A stretch of DNA of 64,000 nt from Malurus cyaneus samueli (lineage: Eukaryota > Chordata > Aves > Passeriformes > Maluridae). The translations under genes were made by a program, and so were the position numbers. The first letter of the stretch is position 1; each line of letters starts with the position of its first letter. Of this stretch, positions 41,701-56,700 are shown one piece after another. The notes under the pieces are model-generated. The model was not told where the DNA came from and did not search any database. It worked only from the letters and a program-made list of their open reading frames with translations. The stretch covers positions 46,508,863 through 46,572,862 of the forward strand of contig CM019216.1 of the NCBI GenBank assembly GCA_009741485.1. Reading direction: 5' to 3'.

Positions 41701-44700
41701 CTCCTTCTCCCTGTTATAAATTATAGTGTATTAAGATGTATAATGCACAATTCATTTGCTTTGAGACCACAAATCTTTTGCTAATCAGCCCTTAAAGTGT
41801 CTAAAACTATGTAGCAGAATCACCAAGATTCTAAGAAGACAACAACCAAAGTCTGGCAGTAAATCTGTTTTGAGGTATTTATCGATGCACACACTCACCT
41901 AAATACATCAGAACTGTTGCCACAGTTCAGAGTTTGTTTTTAATGCAGCAGTAGAACTGCAAAATCACACAGAAGATACAATGGTACCCATGAGTGGCAT
42001 TTCAGTAACTTGTTAAATAAGTGAAAAAATCCTCATTAGTAGTTTAGAACAGTGTGTAGTCTATTGCTGAGTGCACGCAATTTAAAAAAGCACATAGTGT
42101 AACTTGCACCAGAATAGCTGAAGGAGTGACTGTCCCCATGTGCTTTCCCCATCCCAAAACAGGAACCTTATTATAAGCACCTTATTCCTTAGCTGAGGTA
42201 AATTCCTTCATCTGCAACTCTTTTCAAAGACCAAACTCCAAGCTGATGACTTTAACTAATGTCTATACCACAGTGGCATCTGCCCCCAATAAGAAATCTC
42301 TTCAGCTGCAAATCTCGCAGCAGAAAGGAATTCTGAAGGCATAAGATGAAGAATATTTTTCTTGCCTTGGCACATCAATATGCTTCCTTCCTCTGGTGAG
42401 ATGTCCTTTGCATTGGCAATCTAACTCACTGCATGGAGCTCTTTAGCCTTCATAGCGATTGTAGTCTTTACAAATAATGCTTCATCCATAGCTTTCCATA
42501 CTACCAAACAATTGTTGTAAGTAGGCAAAATGAAAGCTGGCATTACAGAGAACTGTTCTTCTGCAGTAACACCTCTCTGATGTGAAAGAACAGTGCATTA
42601 CCTGATGGTAATAGTTATGGTAGCTCATATAAAATGAATACTGCTCTAATATCAAAGGAACTGCTTCCTATTATGTAACTATTTCAAATTATTTCAAATT
42701 TAGATAATTATTACAGGGAATATATTCTACTTAGTTTTAATGCTAAATCTGAGGATTTAGTATATATTATTTTAATCAAATTTTCTGCATGAACATGTAA
42801 TAAAAGGTCATCAGTTCCAGTACACTGGTCTTATTCTATGAGTCAGTTGCTATTTCCAGACACTCTAAGTTACTGTGTGTTCATATCTTTCACCCTCAGT
42901 TTTATGACCACCACACAAGTACGCTTAGAAAAAAATGGCCTGTAGTGTCTCTATGTTCTTGATTTTGTAGATTTAAGTCAAGAGGTTGGTGACACTTTAA
43001 TTCATTTTGATCACTTACCTGGGATGGAGTGAACCCAGACAAGTGGAAGGCTGAACAGACAAGAGGCAATTCAGCTTTCAGCAACATTTCAACGTGGTGA
43101 GCACTGCAAAAATAGACTGGATGGATGCCATATTCCACTGTTGTAACAGGCAGGTGCATCTGGTTAACAGCAACAACATCATCATCAACAGCAAAATTGA
43201 GGAACAGGATTACAGACTACAGAAATGGGTTATTTTGTAATATCTTGCTGAGAACAATACACATATATATATGCACTTTTATATGTAAGATAAGTAATTC
43301 TGATCATTTTAAAGACAGGAAACAGCATAAACAAAATAGGTTGTACTTCCATCAAGAAAAACATGTATGTAACTAAACAAATGTGTTAATAAGCATATAC
43401 TGATTGCTCCTGTGCATTAGCAGTCTAGTTCTTTATTGGATACAGACTTTAACTGTCAAAGCAGGGATGGAGAAAACATTTTTATATTTTAAACAAGAGA
43501 ACTGAAGGGGAAAAAAAGACTGATTTCTGTTGGATTTTTTTCCCATTTATTGGTGGAGTGGAACTTCCACGATGTTTGAAATTGTTTCCTCTGTGCAAAT
43601 TTCTTTCTAGTATGTGTAGAGGGTGTGAGTGAAATTCTGTTTTGGGCAGCAATAGGAGCAGAGGTTTTATCACTATGGAAGGCTCTGGATATCAATGCCC
43701 AGTTTCTAGTTAATGAATCCTTGGCACCAGTGGTTTTTTAGCACTTGCATAATGGAGCAAATTTCAGCACAAATTTCATTATGCTGGAAGGCCAGACTCA
43801 GTGCTGAGAAGACTGACAGCACCATCACTTCTGGTGACAAGACAGATCACATGATATTACTACAGAAGCCTACATACAGAAGTACAGAATCTAATCTGTG
43901 CTTTTTACACCCCAGAGCTCTCTGGTAGAGACTAGAGTTTAGAGTTTACGTTCTAAACATTCAAGACAACATGACAATGTACAAAGGGTTTTTTTTTAAA
44001 TAGCTGGAAACAACCATAATGAAAGACAGAAATGATGCTTCCTATATTACAACCTCAATTCAGACTGACAATTTAAAATTGTCAATCATACAGTATTTGT
44101 GCAGTAATAATTTTTGAAATTTACTAAATATGCTCTAATGTATTAAGTAGATTTCAAAACTTTCACTTTAGCATTTCACCAAAAAAAATCAAATGGATGG
44201 ACTTGCTCTCTACTGGACTCTAATAATTACAAGCAAATGTTATTCAGCAGTATCACAGAATTCATACAAAATGTAATGCCACTAACAAAGCTCAATTTAC
44301 TTCCAGCTTTAACATTCATTAACATTGTCTTCACTATCAGTCCACCTGCTACTTCTCTCCTTTTAAACAAAAATTTCAGCAAATATCAGATCTACATTTT
44401 TCCAAGCGAATTTTTCAGGGTCATGTATTTAGCTAGGGGGCCTTCAGGAAAATTTTATGCATTAGATTAAAAAAAAACAAAAACAAAAACAAAACAATAT
44501 AACCCCCCAAACATGGGAAATTAATACAGTGTCATTTGTAAACTTTCAATGTAGCCTTTCAGAAAGAGCCAGGTTTTAAATTCTTACAGATAAATGCAGT
44601 CTTGGCAGCCAGAGAAATGCTGAAACAAGAAGACGTGAAAATTGCTGAAGAAACGTCAGTGTCTTCTCCCTGTCCCCTGACATTATGAGGAAGATGGAAG

Positions 44701-47700
44701 ATGCAAACCAATCATAGCCAACACAGTGTTCTTGAAGGCAACCTAAATGGGAAGGTTATGGAACTTATGCAGAGTAAAAGCAAGTAAATGCAAATAAAAT
44801 ATTCCACCAAAACCACCATTCTTATAAAGTGCAAGAAAGAACAGTGAAGGAATAAAACAGGAGGTGTTAAAATCATGGGAAAAAAAAAATTTAGAAGTTT
44901 TCAAAAACAGATTAGGCACATCCTAACTAATATATTTGAAGTATAATTTAACAGTGACATGCAAGTCTAACAGATGAAGAATACAGCAAATCTTGTTGGA
45001 AAGGTGTCTCTCTTTAATTTTTTTTTTTTAAATAAGTTCCACAGTAGATCTGAAAGAACCAAAAGTCTAAGCACTCCTGTTGATCAGACTACACCCCGCT
45101 GATTATACTTATCCCTACATGGGCAGTATCATTAATGGTGGGAGTACAACAAACACTCATTAATGTTCAAAGGTGCATTGCTGCAGGCTCTTTATCACAT
45201 TCTAAGATGTGATCCCACTCCAAAACATTTGATGACAAAAGTGAATGAGATTTGCACTTCTAAAAAAGTATGGGAACAAAAGGGTGAACATTTTCTTCAG
45301 TGCACTGGGTATGTGTTTTAACTTGACAAAATTTCGAAGCAACAGTGCTGCTATTAAATTTTTTTTTCTTTCCATAAATACTACACACCTACACCTCTAT
45401 TAAAAGTACAAACCAAGAGTTTAAATTCCACTGAACTTTTTAGGCTATATAATTTATACTATCAGGAAAGGATACAAAGTGGAGATACCACAGCTCTTTG
45501 CTGCTGCTTCAGAAACTCCTCACAGTTCATTAACACAAAACACAGTCCATTTTCAGCATCTTCTTTTAGCAAGTTTAAGTATTTTCCATATCTATTTCAA
45601 AAAATTAAAAACCAAAACTATTTAGAGATTAATTTTTAAAAAAATTCTAAAAAGGAAGAACTCATATTAAATAAGCCTGTCAAAGTTAAGCTGTCATAAT
45701 GTTGTTCATTACTAAAACTATGCTGTAGATATATGCATAAATAATTAAATAAAACCTTCCAAGTTCTACCTAGAAAGGATACACAGCAAGCATCTGCTGC
45801 TCATTGCTACAAATCCTCACCCACACGTCCTTTAGTTCAGTTTTAGGGACTTTAGTGGGGAGAAGCAAGTACTCTAACACACACAACTCAGTTTCTTCAC
45901 ATATGATATTTAGAATTCTATATAAGTATATTGTATGCGTAATCATTATAATCAGAATTCAAACATTAATGGTAAAGATAGCAATCTGTGGAAGTACAGA
46001 TGTGTTAACTTTTCCTTCATCACAGCTCTGCAAATTACCAGCCAAATAAAATGTTTAAATGGCATATAACTATGCTTAGCTAAACAGAACCATTTAGACA
46101 ATAATGGGAGGGAAAAAAGACACATAATTCAGGATAATGCAATTTTATGGTAAATCTTACTAGCACGTTACAATTAGTCATTACAAAAATAGAGGGTAAT
46201 AACATACATAATCTGAAAAAATAATTTAATTATGCACTAATACCTTTTTCAAATCCAGTTAGAATTCATTTTCTTAAAGTTTATCTTAGATTTAAATGGA
46301 ATAAAGCAATGAGTTGATGGATTAAGTATCATTAAAGTCATTCCATGAAAATCAAACAAATCCTAGAAATACTCTAGGGAAATATTTTAATACCATGTAC
46401 CTGACTGTCATTTCAACACCAAGCTGCTGCACAGATGAAAGGTTTTCTTTCTTCACATCTGCATCCATGGCTAAAACAAAAGAAAATAAATTAAATAAAG
46501 TATTATAGGAAACATGATTTGAATGGAATACTAATGTAAAGCTCCTGTGAATGAATACCAATTATGGAGAACTGTTTTCTATTCCTATTTGAAAGTAGTT
46601 TAGTAAGGATACATAAAGAACCCACATTCTTCATATGCTTTTTTTTAATGAAAATCTCCTTCTTTATAAGGACATCTTAATGATTAAGGTGGTTATCAAA
46701 ACAGTTATCATTAGATCTACAGCAAGCGACATCTTTCTCAGTCCCATACTTTAGTAGAACTCTATCCTTACTGGACAAGAAATCAGACAAGGCAGCATAT
46801 TCTGATCCACTTTCTTCCATTACAGAGGCCTTAAAGGCTCCTAGCTGTAATTTCAACTTTATTAATAAATATGCTATTTTAATATGAATCACAGAAAACT
46901 TTATGACTAATGGATTTTAAAAATCCTGTATTTTCAAGCATTTTTCTCATATAGTAACACATACTCCATTTCCTGCAGCTGTTTAAATTAAAATCCAAGT
47001 TAGAAAAATTAGTAAATAATGATTTTAAACAACCTCTGCTGTAGCATTTCCTCAAAATTTCAAATTCTAAATTAAATTTTAAAAGGGCATTTTCCCTATC
47101 AGGTATATGTACTAAGATAACTATACCACAGATTAAAATTGCAGTCTAATAATATTATGAGATACAAAGCTCAGGGAATAAACCTTTAATACACTTCTTT
47201 GAAAGTGCTACTTAAAAACCAGCAAGAAATGAAACAGATGAAAAACACTAATCACTGACAACATTTGTTAAAAATGTAAGTAATAGATAAGGCAGCAGAA
47301 GTTAAAGTATATTTATGTAAATTATAAATGTAAAAATCTGATTAAGCAGATGACACAGTAACTTAGTAAGTATTTTTCCTATATCCTCGGAGAGAGAAAT
47401 CAAACTGAAGGATTCCCTGGCCACTCATTTCGGTAAACCCTTTACATTCCTGGCAAACAAACAGAGACTAGGGTATTAAAGATTAAATAATTACAAGTTC
47501 AGGGAGGAACGGACTCAAAGGGAAAAAAAAATCCCAGAAGATGTCTGCTCATATGAGATGAGTTAGGTTAACATTTTTATGAAGAAAATAACACAGCAAA
47601 ATTACACTCAACAACAAAACAATAAAATTCAGCAGAGGAAGCACAGCAAGAGTAAAACCTCACTCTGTTTTACAACTTTCACAGAGGACAATAACTTAAG

Positions 47701-50700
47701 TGTTACAGTTGTGAGAAATTAACCTTGTACCTTTGACAATATATTTATACATAACGAAAATCAACTGACCATTGAGTAAAATTATCTTATTCAATAATCT
47801 GATGGGATTGAAATAGTAAACCCACATCAGAGCGTTGTTTTGCAATTCAAAGAGCAGAAGTTCAAATATATCTTCTGCATAGCATACCAGGAGGGCAATC
47901 TTTGGAAGAATACATATAAATTCACAGGGCATTTCAGTTAAAACCCCACAGAGATAACTGAAACATTCATAACTTTTTACAGCTCCTGTTCCAAGTTACC
48001 TGTTTACTCAGGCGGCAATTACCATACTAAGGCAATTCATTTTCAAGTTTGTGTGGGCAACTGTGAAGGCAGGAGGCATACTTACATCCTAGAAAATAAG
48101 GGGAATTTAAATGAGCTGGCTATGGCGAATGACTAATTCCGTCCTAACACCACCATGTTTCATGGCAGCAGAGGGCAAGCAGAGCAATCACCTCTAAGCT
48201 CCAATGCAGCCCTGCTTCTATTTTGAGGTAGATCCTCTTGTGGGTGGCAATGCAGGTATCCCAGTCCAGAAAGGGTGTAATGATGAAAAGCTGTATCACA
48301 GCCCACAGCGTGAGCCCAGCTTCCATTCTATAACAGTTTACAGCAAGTATTGAATGCTCATTTCCCATTAACATTAAAAGAACACATCTGACTTCACTGA
48401 TTTTCATTGACTTTTCTTCTCTGTTGTAATAATTTTTTAGTGGCTGGAAAGGGCTTTTTCCCCACCACACTTTCCTGTGATATTTTTTTCTCTATTGTCA
48501 AAAAAGATAAAACTAACATGAAGTTTAGATTGACTAACAATTCTCTATCACACAGCACCTTAACAAGGTAAAACTTTGTCTTGCTTTCAGACACCACTGT
48601 ATTTTATATAATTACAGCTCTGTACTCTGCTAATCCACAACTCACAGTGGGAACATGCAAACTGTGCTTCTTTGTCCCGGGTCAAAAGTTTTTATTTTCC
48701 CTTTTGTTCATCACGTAACAGACTGGGAAGACTAGGCCTAAGAACACTCTAAAGTAATTTAGAATACACGGAGGACTACTTCCCACTGATTAAAAACTGG
48801 ACCTAGAAACCTTAAATACTCCATTAAACTTAGAAAAATGCTATGAGAAACAAGTGGAATATTTAAATACTCCATATTACAGTCCATGGACAAAAAACTT
48901 GCAGAAATACATTGTGACTGTACTATTGTGATGATGCCCATACATCTGAGTTAATACACTCAATTAATTTCATACAAAACTTTTTGATTGGTATTTTTCA
49001 ATTCACTTGATAGAATTGTCTTTAAACACAATGCATTTAATAACAAAAAGGCATGGACAAAAATCAGTTCTCTAAATAAGAATATCATTCATCCCCAAAG
49101 TCCAGACCATCACTCTGAACTGTGAATTAATAACATGACACAGCACTCTGGCTATTATTAAATGGAATGCACAACATACTTTGGCAGCTTCCTTTTATTT
49201 ATGTAATAAAACAAACAAAAAAAAATTGTTGTACAGGTATTTCATACTTCTTTCTTTAAAAAATGGAAAACACTGTAAAACAGAAGCTAAAATTAAACTA
49301 GTGACTTAAAGGATTCCAGAATTCTCCAGGAGATGATTTACAATTTAAAAAAAAATCTTCAAAAGCACCTCAATGGGAAGCACTTTTCAAAATGTTTTGA
49401 AGCATTCAGGAGCACAAAAAGAGACTCCCATAAGGCATAATTTCCAAAGGCAACTACGTAGTGTTATTAAGCTCAATCTATAGCTATAAACACTCCAGAG
49501 TAAGTTAACTGCTATGTACAGTCCTGTGGCATTCTTTCTGATCAGACTAGACTTCAATCAACTTTAAAATTTGTATGAAAAATTGCTTTCTTAGTAATTT
49601 TCCCTCTTATCAAAACAAAGCTCTCACGTGTTTAATTCAGAAAACGGGCTACATCGCATTCATACTGAAATGACAGGATGCCATGCTGAAACAACTTTAC
49701 AGCATATTTCATGCAACTTTTCTGGTCTTTGAACAATATTTAATTTATTTCCCTGTATAAAATGCTTTTATGCCAATGAAACCACTAGCTTCCCTTCTGT
49801 CTTAAGTGAAGTAGATTACTAAAGCTGTCATTCACATTATTGGTTTAGCTCTTTCACTTCCTGGTGCCCAGGACAAGTGTTTTTATGTCTATACAAATAC
49901 TCTTTGGAATATGCTAAGGGATGCTAAATTGTTACCTCAATGATGGTAAGAAAAATTAGATTTCTTTCTATGGATGAAAAAGACTTGATTTAAAGAAAGT
50001 ATTTCAGTAAAAATTCTGCAAACAGCTGAAAATCCCATAATAGCCAGAACCACCTGCATAATTTCTGCAGATGCTTCAAAATACTTAGAAGTATATATGC
50101 ATGTTTGCGATCAGATTTTAGTCCATGGTTTTGTTCATCTCAACTGAAACTGTGGAAATAATTTTTTTTCCTATGATTTATTACTTTTGTTAACAAAAGA
50201 GCAGCTTTTCACTTACTCTTCAACAGGTACCTGAATGCTGACACTGTCCATTGGCAGATACCTAAGCAGTCAATATTAATCTTTACATTTTGTCAGTAAC
50301 TATACTTTCTCATTCTGACATTCTTATGAAAGCTTTCTATTTTAAAACATTATATGGACTTGAGGCAGAGCAAAAATTATGAGTTTCTCTCCACCTTCTC
50401 TTCTGTCATTTTGCCACTATTTCTTGATGATGACACTTCCACCACCAGGAAGTGCTCCTTTAGAGCACTTCTGGCAGTCTGAATCTCATATTCAGTGTTA
50501 GATTGTCTATAAAAAAATCTTTTTCCAAATAAAAGCATTACTTTTGTTGGACTTCAGCTGAGAATGAAGACAATGTAGACAAGATCCAAGAGCAATTGCT
50601 GGAGAATATTGCTGGCTTTTCTGAGTTAGGTAATCTCATGTGCAATTACATCTTGACTACTGAAAGGATCTATTATATCATCAGTACTCTTTATCATAAC

Positions 50701-53700
50701 AATACAAGACCAAAATATTAACACTATAACTTCTTTATGTAATGGTCATCACAAGTACTTAAGCTATTTCTGGCAAAACCTCATTAAGAATGAACCACAT
50801 TTTCAGTTCAGTTGCCTAAACTGGTGACAGGTAAAATGCCTTCTGCTAACAGCATCTTTAAAATGGAAGATGGTTTGAAGAAATGCATTTACCAAAAGAT
50901 GCAGAAAGAATGCAGAACACCCTTCCCTCTCCTTCTCTGTCAGCCCAATTTCAGGTCGTAATCCTGTATTTCTTGTTTGCTGCTCCTTCTGAACAGCTCT
51001 ATACTGATAGCTTCCGACTGGTGTTTTTAAAACTTCTCAGTTACCTGACCCACCTGACCCTTCAAAGATTAAGAGATCATTAAATGTCAGAAAGTTCCTG
51101 GGAGATTTTGTTCAATCAGAGAACTAAGCCTCATCTAGGAGAAGGAATGCACCATGACATTTGAGTGTTACAGCCAAGACCTGAAATCCCTGAAGTTCTG
51201 TCCCTTTGACAGTACATGGCAGAGCTGTTTCAGAGACAAAGTCCACTGAAAACAGAGGATTCGACTGCAAGGTCATATGCAAAGCTACCAAAGCTACCAA
51301 AAAAACCTGCCAATCACAAAATGTTGCAGCATTCCCAAGTTTGGGGACTCTGCAACACATGGTGGAGATCAATTAAGAAGCACAGACACCAACATGTTAG
51401 AAGACTTTGCATGTAGAATTTCTATGATAAATGGGCTTGTTGAAACCTATAGAAAATGAAGACATTTTCCACAAAGCGTATCTGTAGCACTGAACTGGAA
51501 TTTGTTAACAGGAAGAGCTTGAAGCTATTTTAGGAACTTCTTATCCCTAAGACATAATACATAGTATTTTACTACTGCAGCAAATTTCAGTTTCTTGCCA
51601 TTTTATTACTTATTACAGCTAGACACCAATGATTTGGTTTTCAATATTTTAGAATTTATAAAGGAGAAAGAAAAAATAAAAGCAAGTAAGTATTAATTCT
51701 AGAAAAGGGGACTGACAGAGATCATGAACATAGAATCCACAGACTCAGTCATCTGAAAACACATCACAGCAGTATCATTGCTGCTAGCAAAAAGTAACTT
51801 CATGTAAGATTTGTGTTTCTGTTTATAATTAAACATTGCAATTGCATAGTGGTTTATCAAATATTTTCCTTCTCTCTTATCTTGAAAATGGCAACAATGC
51901 AAACTAATTTAATTTTTACCAAATTTGCAAATTTTATAAGAGACTGAAATCCTGAGGGGCTCCACAGCAGATGGATGACTGTGTTATTCTAATTACAACT
52001 AGCTACAGGTTTACAAAGCTGTCGTTTTTAAAGATAATAAAATTCTCATTTCAAGAAACATGATAAACGTTGAGTATCTGTGTGCTGTACTGAATCCACT
52101 TACATGAAAAATGTGACTTCTCTTCATTGAAATTAAACAACTATTAGAAACTGAGTTTCAGTTTCTCAGACCCAAATTTCTTTGGGAGAATGGTGGACAC
52201 ATGCAATTGCCAAGTGCATGTTTGGCTTACTCAGATGTGGAGCTAGAAAGACGTTACCTTCTAACAACTTACTAGCTTTACCTCATACAGAAAAATGTCT
52301 CTACTGCAACTAGTTTTAGGATTTAGCTTAGATGGTTCTTACACATGAGTATATGAAAAATATACAGTGAAATAACACAGCATTCAATAATTCTCCTTGA
52401 ACAAATTGAAATACTTCATAAAGACTAACAGAAAAACCCCAAGAAATGTACAGAAATCTGATCAATCATTATTCAGTGAGAAATCTAATTTTAAACAAAT
52501 AAGGTCTGAAAAAGATTTGAATATGTTTTGTTGTCCCTTTGGTACAAAAATAGAAAGCATAATCATACTTGGGTTCTCAAAGTGTGTTACCCTCCCTTCA
52601 CAGGAAGGTCACACTGTTTATTTTATGATATAAAAAAGAACCTAAAATGAGTGTAGATTTAGCTACATGACCAATTCTTACAATCATGCCCTTTTCATTG
52701 TTCCAGAGTGTAGTATGATCACAGACTCAATCTGAGAGCCAGACTTTTGTTTCATGTCAATCAGCATGAATTTATTGGCCTAAACTAGCTTCCCTGGTCA
52801 ACCCTTACTACACCTGTCTGAAAAACGTGCTACAAAATTTTAATAACTATTTTCCCCTAAAGCTTAAAAGAAACCCTTGATGAAAAATGTGCTGCTTGCC
52901 TAAGCAACATTCTTTCCTGGGGTGAAGAACTTCACAGGAAAAGTCTGCAATAGGTACCACTCAGAGGGAAAGAACTCAGTAAGCCAGCACCAGTCCTTTG
53001 CCTAAATTTCACATGAGTTTCTTACCACCAGATTACTGACTATCCTTGAGAAGACTTCTTACTCTCCCATTTCCACTAGCTTTTCTTCATTAAAGCACAT
53101 GGAAAAAAAAAAGCTTTTGCACATGAAAACCGTTCATCAGACAACTCTTTAAATGTTGGAGCCTTAATTTGACAAGTGAACAGGCAGATTTATCCAGAAT
53201 TAATGTCTAATAGTGCCAGTATAAGACTGAAAAAAACCCTCTTCATTCAGAAGATAAAGACATACAAGACAGACTGAGATAGTTTATCATTAGAAGAAAA
53301 TCTGTAAACCTCAAGAAAACCAAGAGCTGAGGCTTTTACTATATTATCTTTGTTTCTGTATCTGTTCCTCAGGAATTTTCATTCTAAATAATTAATTGAA
53401 TGTATGCCACTGTCACAGGATTTCCAAACTTGGTCTTTCTTGAAAGCTGACATTAAATTTTAGATAAATAATGCAGTTGCCACATCCATCTAATCAGTGA
53501 AATTATGGTGAAATCAATTAAATAGAAGATCTAGGTTCAACTTTCCTGAACATGTTTTAAATTCCAGCTTTGATGAAGAGTTTGAGAAGAGAGGATTAAA
53601 ACTAAGGTGCAGATGTCTTAGTGAACAGAGTAAGGCCCACTGCTTTTCTTTAGAGATCTTTCACATTGCACAGACACACCTAGCTATAATGATTAAGGAA

Positions 53701-56700
53701 GAGGAAGATTGCTGAATTTGCTGGACAAGGCATCCATTCAGAGGTTGCACAGTCAGATGTTTGTTCTTCCTCTAGTTATTGCTTTTTGAGCTTTTAAAGG
53801 AACAATCATAACTGTTACTTGAATTTGGAGACCTCAGAAATATGTAATTATTAAGCTTTATGAGTCCATGGAATTATATAATTGTTCATTATGCCTCATG
53901 AGAAGTAGGAAAGTAATGCAGAACAACACAAAACACTTTTAGTATCTTTTAAAAAAAATTGTGACAGAAATAATTGTCACTTCAGCAACTCTATTCATAA
54001 AACAGAGACAGACTCTCAAATGAAATTAAGGGTATTCTGTTTGCAAGCTTTTGGAAGGTAAAGGTCACTACACAAAAAGAAAATCAGTTTCTAAAATTAC
54101 TTAAGGGGTTTTATGCTTTGAAACTTCAAACACAAGCCTTAAGTCTCCAAAGATACTATACTTGCATCCTGTGGAAGGGAGAGTAAAATATCAGTATTTA
54201 TAACAGACTCGCCCCAAAGCAGCCTTCGTTCTCCCAAGTTAATGGCAAGATAAGTACTCTAAATGGCTGAACTACCATCCAAGAGAAGAGTCTTGGACAA
54301 ACAGTAAACAATGAAAGTGCATTTTCCATCAGATATTAACATTGCTTCTAAATCTTCTAATTTTACCAGTGCTTCAAAGCATTAAAAAGCATTACTTTAC
54401 ACTCAAAATAAATCAACTTTATCATTCATCCTTTATTCTTACTTGTAAGCATGACATCTGTACAAAACTAATTCTCAGATTACTCTGACAGCAATAACAT
54501 TTTTTAATATATATCCTTTAATAAAATATGAAGCGTATACCTTTGTGGGGCTTTCAAAAGGTGAGCCGGATTGCTTACATCATCTTAAATATTTATGCCG
54601 CCAGCTTTGCAAATCATGCTATAATAGGTGTCAACAAATACTCTGAATCATACTCTCACCTGTTCTGCATCTCATCTTTCCACTACACATACAGAAATGT
54701 GAAAGCCCATCACTAATAATTATCTGTTCTGTTCACTTGAGCACAGCATCTTCTGCTCCAAAGTGAGGCATTTCTCACCAGTTAAGTAAGGAATTTCTGA
54801 GATGTTAAAGAACATTTTAAACAACCCCCAGAATGGTACATGTACATTTAAAAGGAAAGCAATTTAAATACAAAGAGGCTGCACGTCAATAAGTTATTAG
54901 GAGACTGACCTTTATAGTTTCCTGTGCTGAAATAACAATCCGTTCCACTTTCAGAAAGATGTGACACGAACTTTTCAATTAATTCTGCCAAAACTGCAAG
55001 AAGCAAAAATCAATTAAAACATTAGAGGCAATGAACAAAACATGGAACTACGTCACCTAACAAAATGATAATATGTGGGTAAGTAAAGCTATTTAAATTC
55101 CTGCATATTTATCCATGTTTTTATGGGGAAACAACTCCAAACATATATTGCACTTTTGCATTCCTAACACCGTTCCTAACTTAAATTAAATTTTAATAGC
55201 TTTACTGAGAATATTTTCAGTGTAAACAGAGAGAGAATCTCATATTATCTTTACATCCTCCAAGGATTACTTCAGAATTTGTTACATGGTTTCAATATGA
55301 AATGAAAATTAACTATAATTAAACTATAATATCTTGCCACATTAGTTTGTGTATGAAGACAGGAAAGAACAAAAGAAAAAAACAAACCATAAAACCAACC
55401 AACCAACCAACAAGCCCAAACAAACCAGACAACCCACACAGAACAAAAAACTGACACCACCCCAAAATTGTGCCAACGAAAACACATGAAATTTTAAGGG
55501 TTACTTACCAAAAAAAAAGGAAAAAAAAACCAGTGCCATCACAAGATAAAAATTATTCACCTCAATTTATGCAATAGGAATATTTCATTTGGGAAATTCT
55601 GTTTTTAATGACCATAATGTTCTTCAGTTCTTGCTATGGAACTTTGAGTCTGCATATATAAGATACTGCATAGATAAGTCCAATGCTGACGCGTCTTCAC
55701 TATGGAGGAAATCTTATCTCCCACCTTGACAGGATGTTAGTCAGGATGGCAGCAAGAACTCTCAGTGACAAGTCATTACCAAAACTGTCCCTGATTCCTC
55801 AACTCTTGAGCTAGCCATGCTGACAGGAAAACTAACACAAACAGTTAAAGAGCAGTACAAGATTTTTTGGGAATGAGGAGGAAGAGAAAGACAGAACCTC
55901 CACCCACAGTGTGATGCTTATAATGCCAGAAAAACAATGAAGAAAAAGATATAATAAAGACAATTAACTCTTCTTTCAATAATTTTAAGTTAACATACTG
56001 ACTGACATTAAATCACGGGGCTTTCTTCTTCACTAATTATCTAAAACATTTACTGAAATTTACACTCAGTGAGTCCATAGAAAGTTTTTAAAAGGTGGAG
56101 TTTTGGTAATGCTAAAGAAGTTTCACTACAAAAGCTGAACACAGATTTACACTTAGAGTTGACAGCTCCAACAGTAACAAAATTAGTTTTGCATTGCAAA
56201 GGACTACTAAATTAAAACTAAAAACATACATGTGTAATTTATATTCTGATGCAATCTTATAGTGAAAAGAAACTGCTAATTAAATATAACTGAGCTACTT
56301 TTAATCATGATTAATAAAACACGGGGGCTAGAAAGAACGATTTACTTTACAAAAGAGTAACAATTTCTTCTTTTTTGAAGAATAAACAAACTCACTAATC
56401 TTCACTATTCTAATTAGTGGAATTTGGCCCACAAACAATGTAACAAATATTTCTGTAAAATGAGCTAATGTGGCTATTCCTAAAACTGTAGACAGCAAAA
56501 AGCAGGCATTAAAATTTGTAACTAGCTATATATCTGCTGTATGACTACTAGTATGATGATTACTGAAATATGCTATGCTATAATAAAAAATGGGAACTAT
56601 GTTAAGATTAAAATATCTCATAATTCAGAAAATAAAAAATCAAGTCAGACCATTGTACATTTCTTCACTTCTTGTTAGAGGGTACCCACATGCTTTACCT

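Noticed and set aside
47696..47932. 78-codon minus-strand open frame in a TBC1D32 intron ([20 protein letters not shown])
   Set aside because: Hydrophobic and plausible, but only an AAG acceptor and a poor donor are available, and the phases of the flanking exons already join without it.
50382..50509. GA-rich minus-strand open stretch after TTTTTTTATAG
   Set aside because: It could follow the 51181 donor in phase, but has no GT donor in the phase required by the 50261 exon. Its composition (K, E, S rich) follows from purine bias.
52284..52305. 22-nt possible micro-exon (TAGAGAC...ATGAG|GTAAAG)
   Set aside because: The phase would fit between 54910 and 51264, but it is very short with a mediocre acceptor; the 54583-54541 candidate has a more protein-like peptide and a better donor.
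53680..53771. Minus-strand open segment [15 protein letters not shown]... ending at a GTGTGT donor
   Set aside because: Its end phase fits the 51264 exon, but its phase 0 start does not fit the 54910 donor; the acceptor is weak.
54084..54168. Exon-like segment on the minus strand after a strong acceptor (TTTACTCTCCCTTCCACAG)
   Set aside because: Open with a two-base start, but no donor gives the phase needed by either neighbour; only a 7-nt exon would chain. Probably a pseudo-exon.
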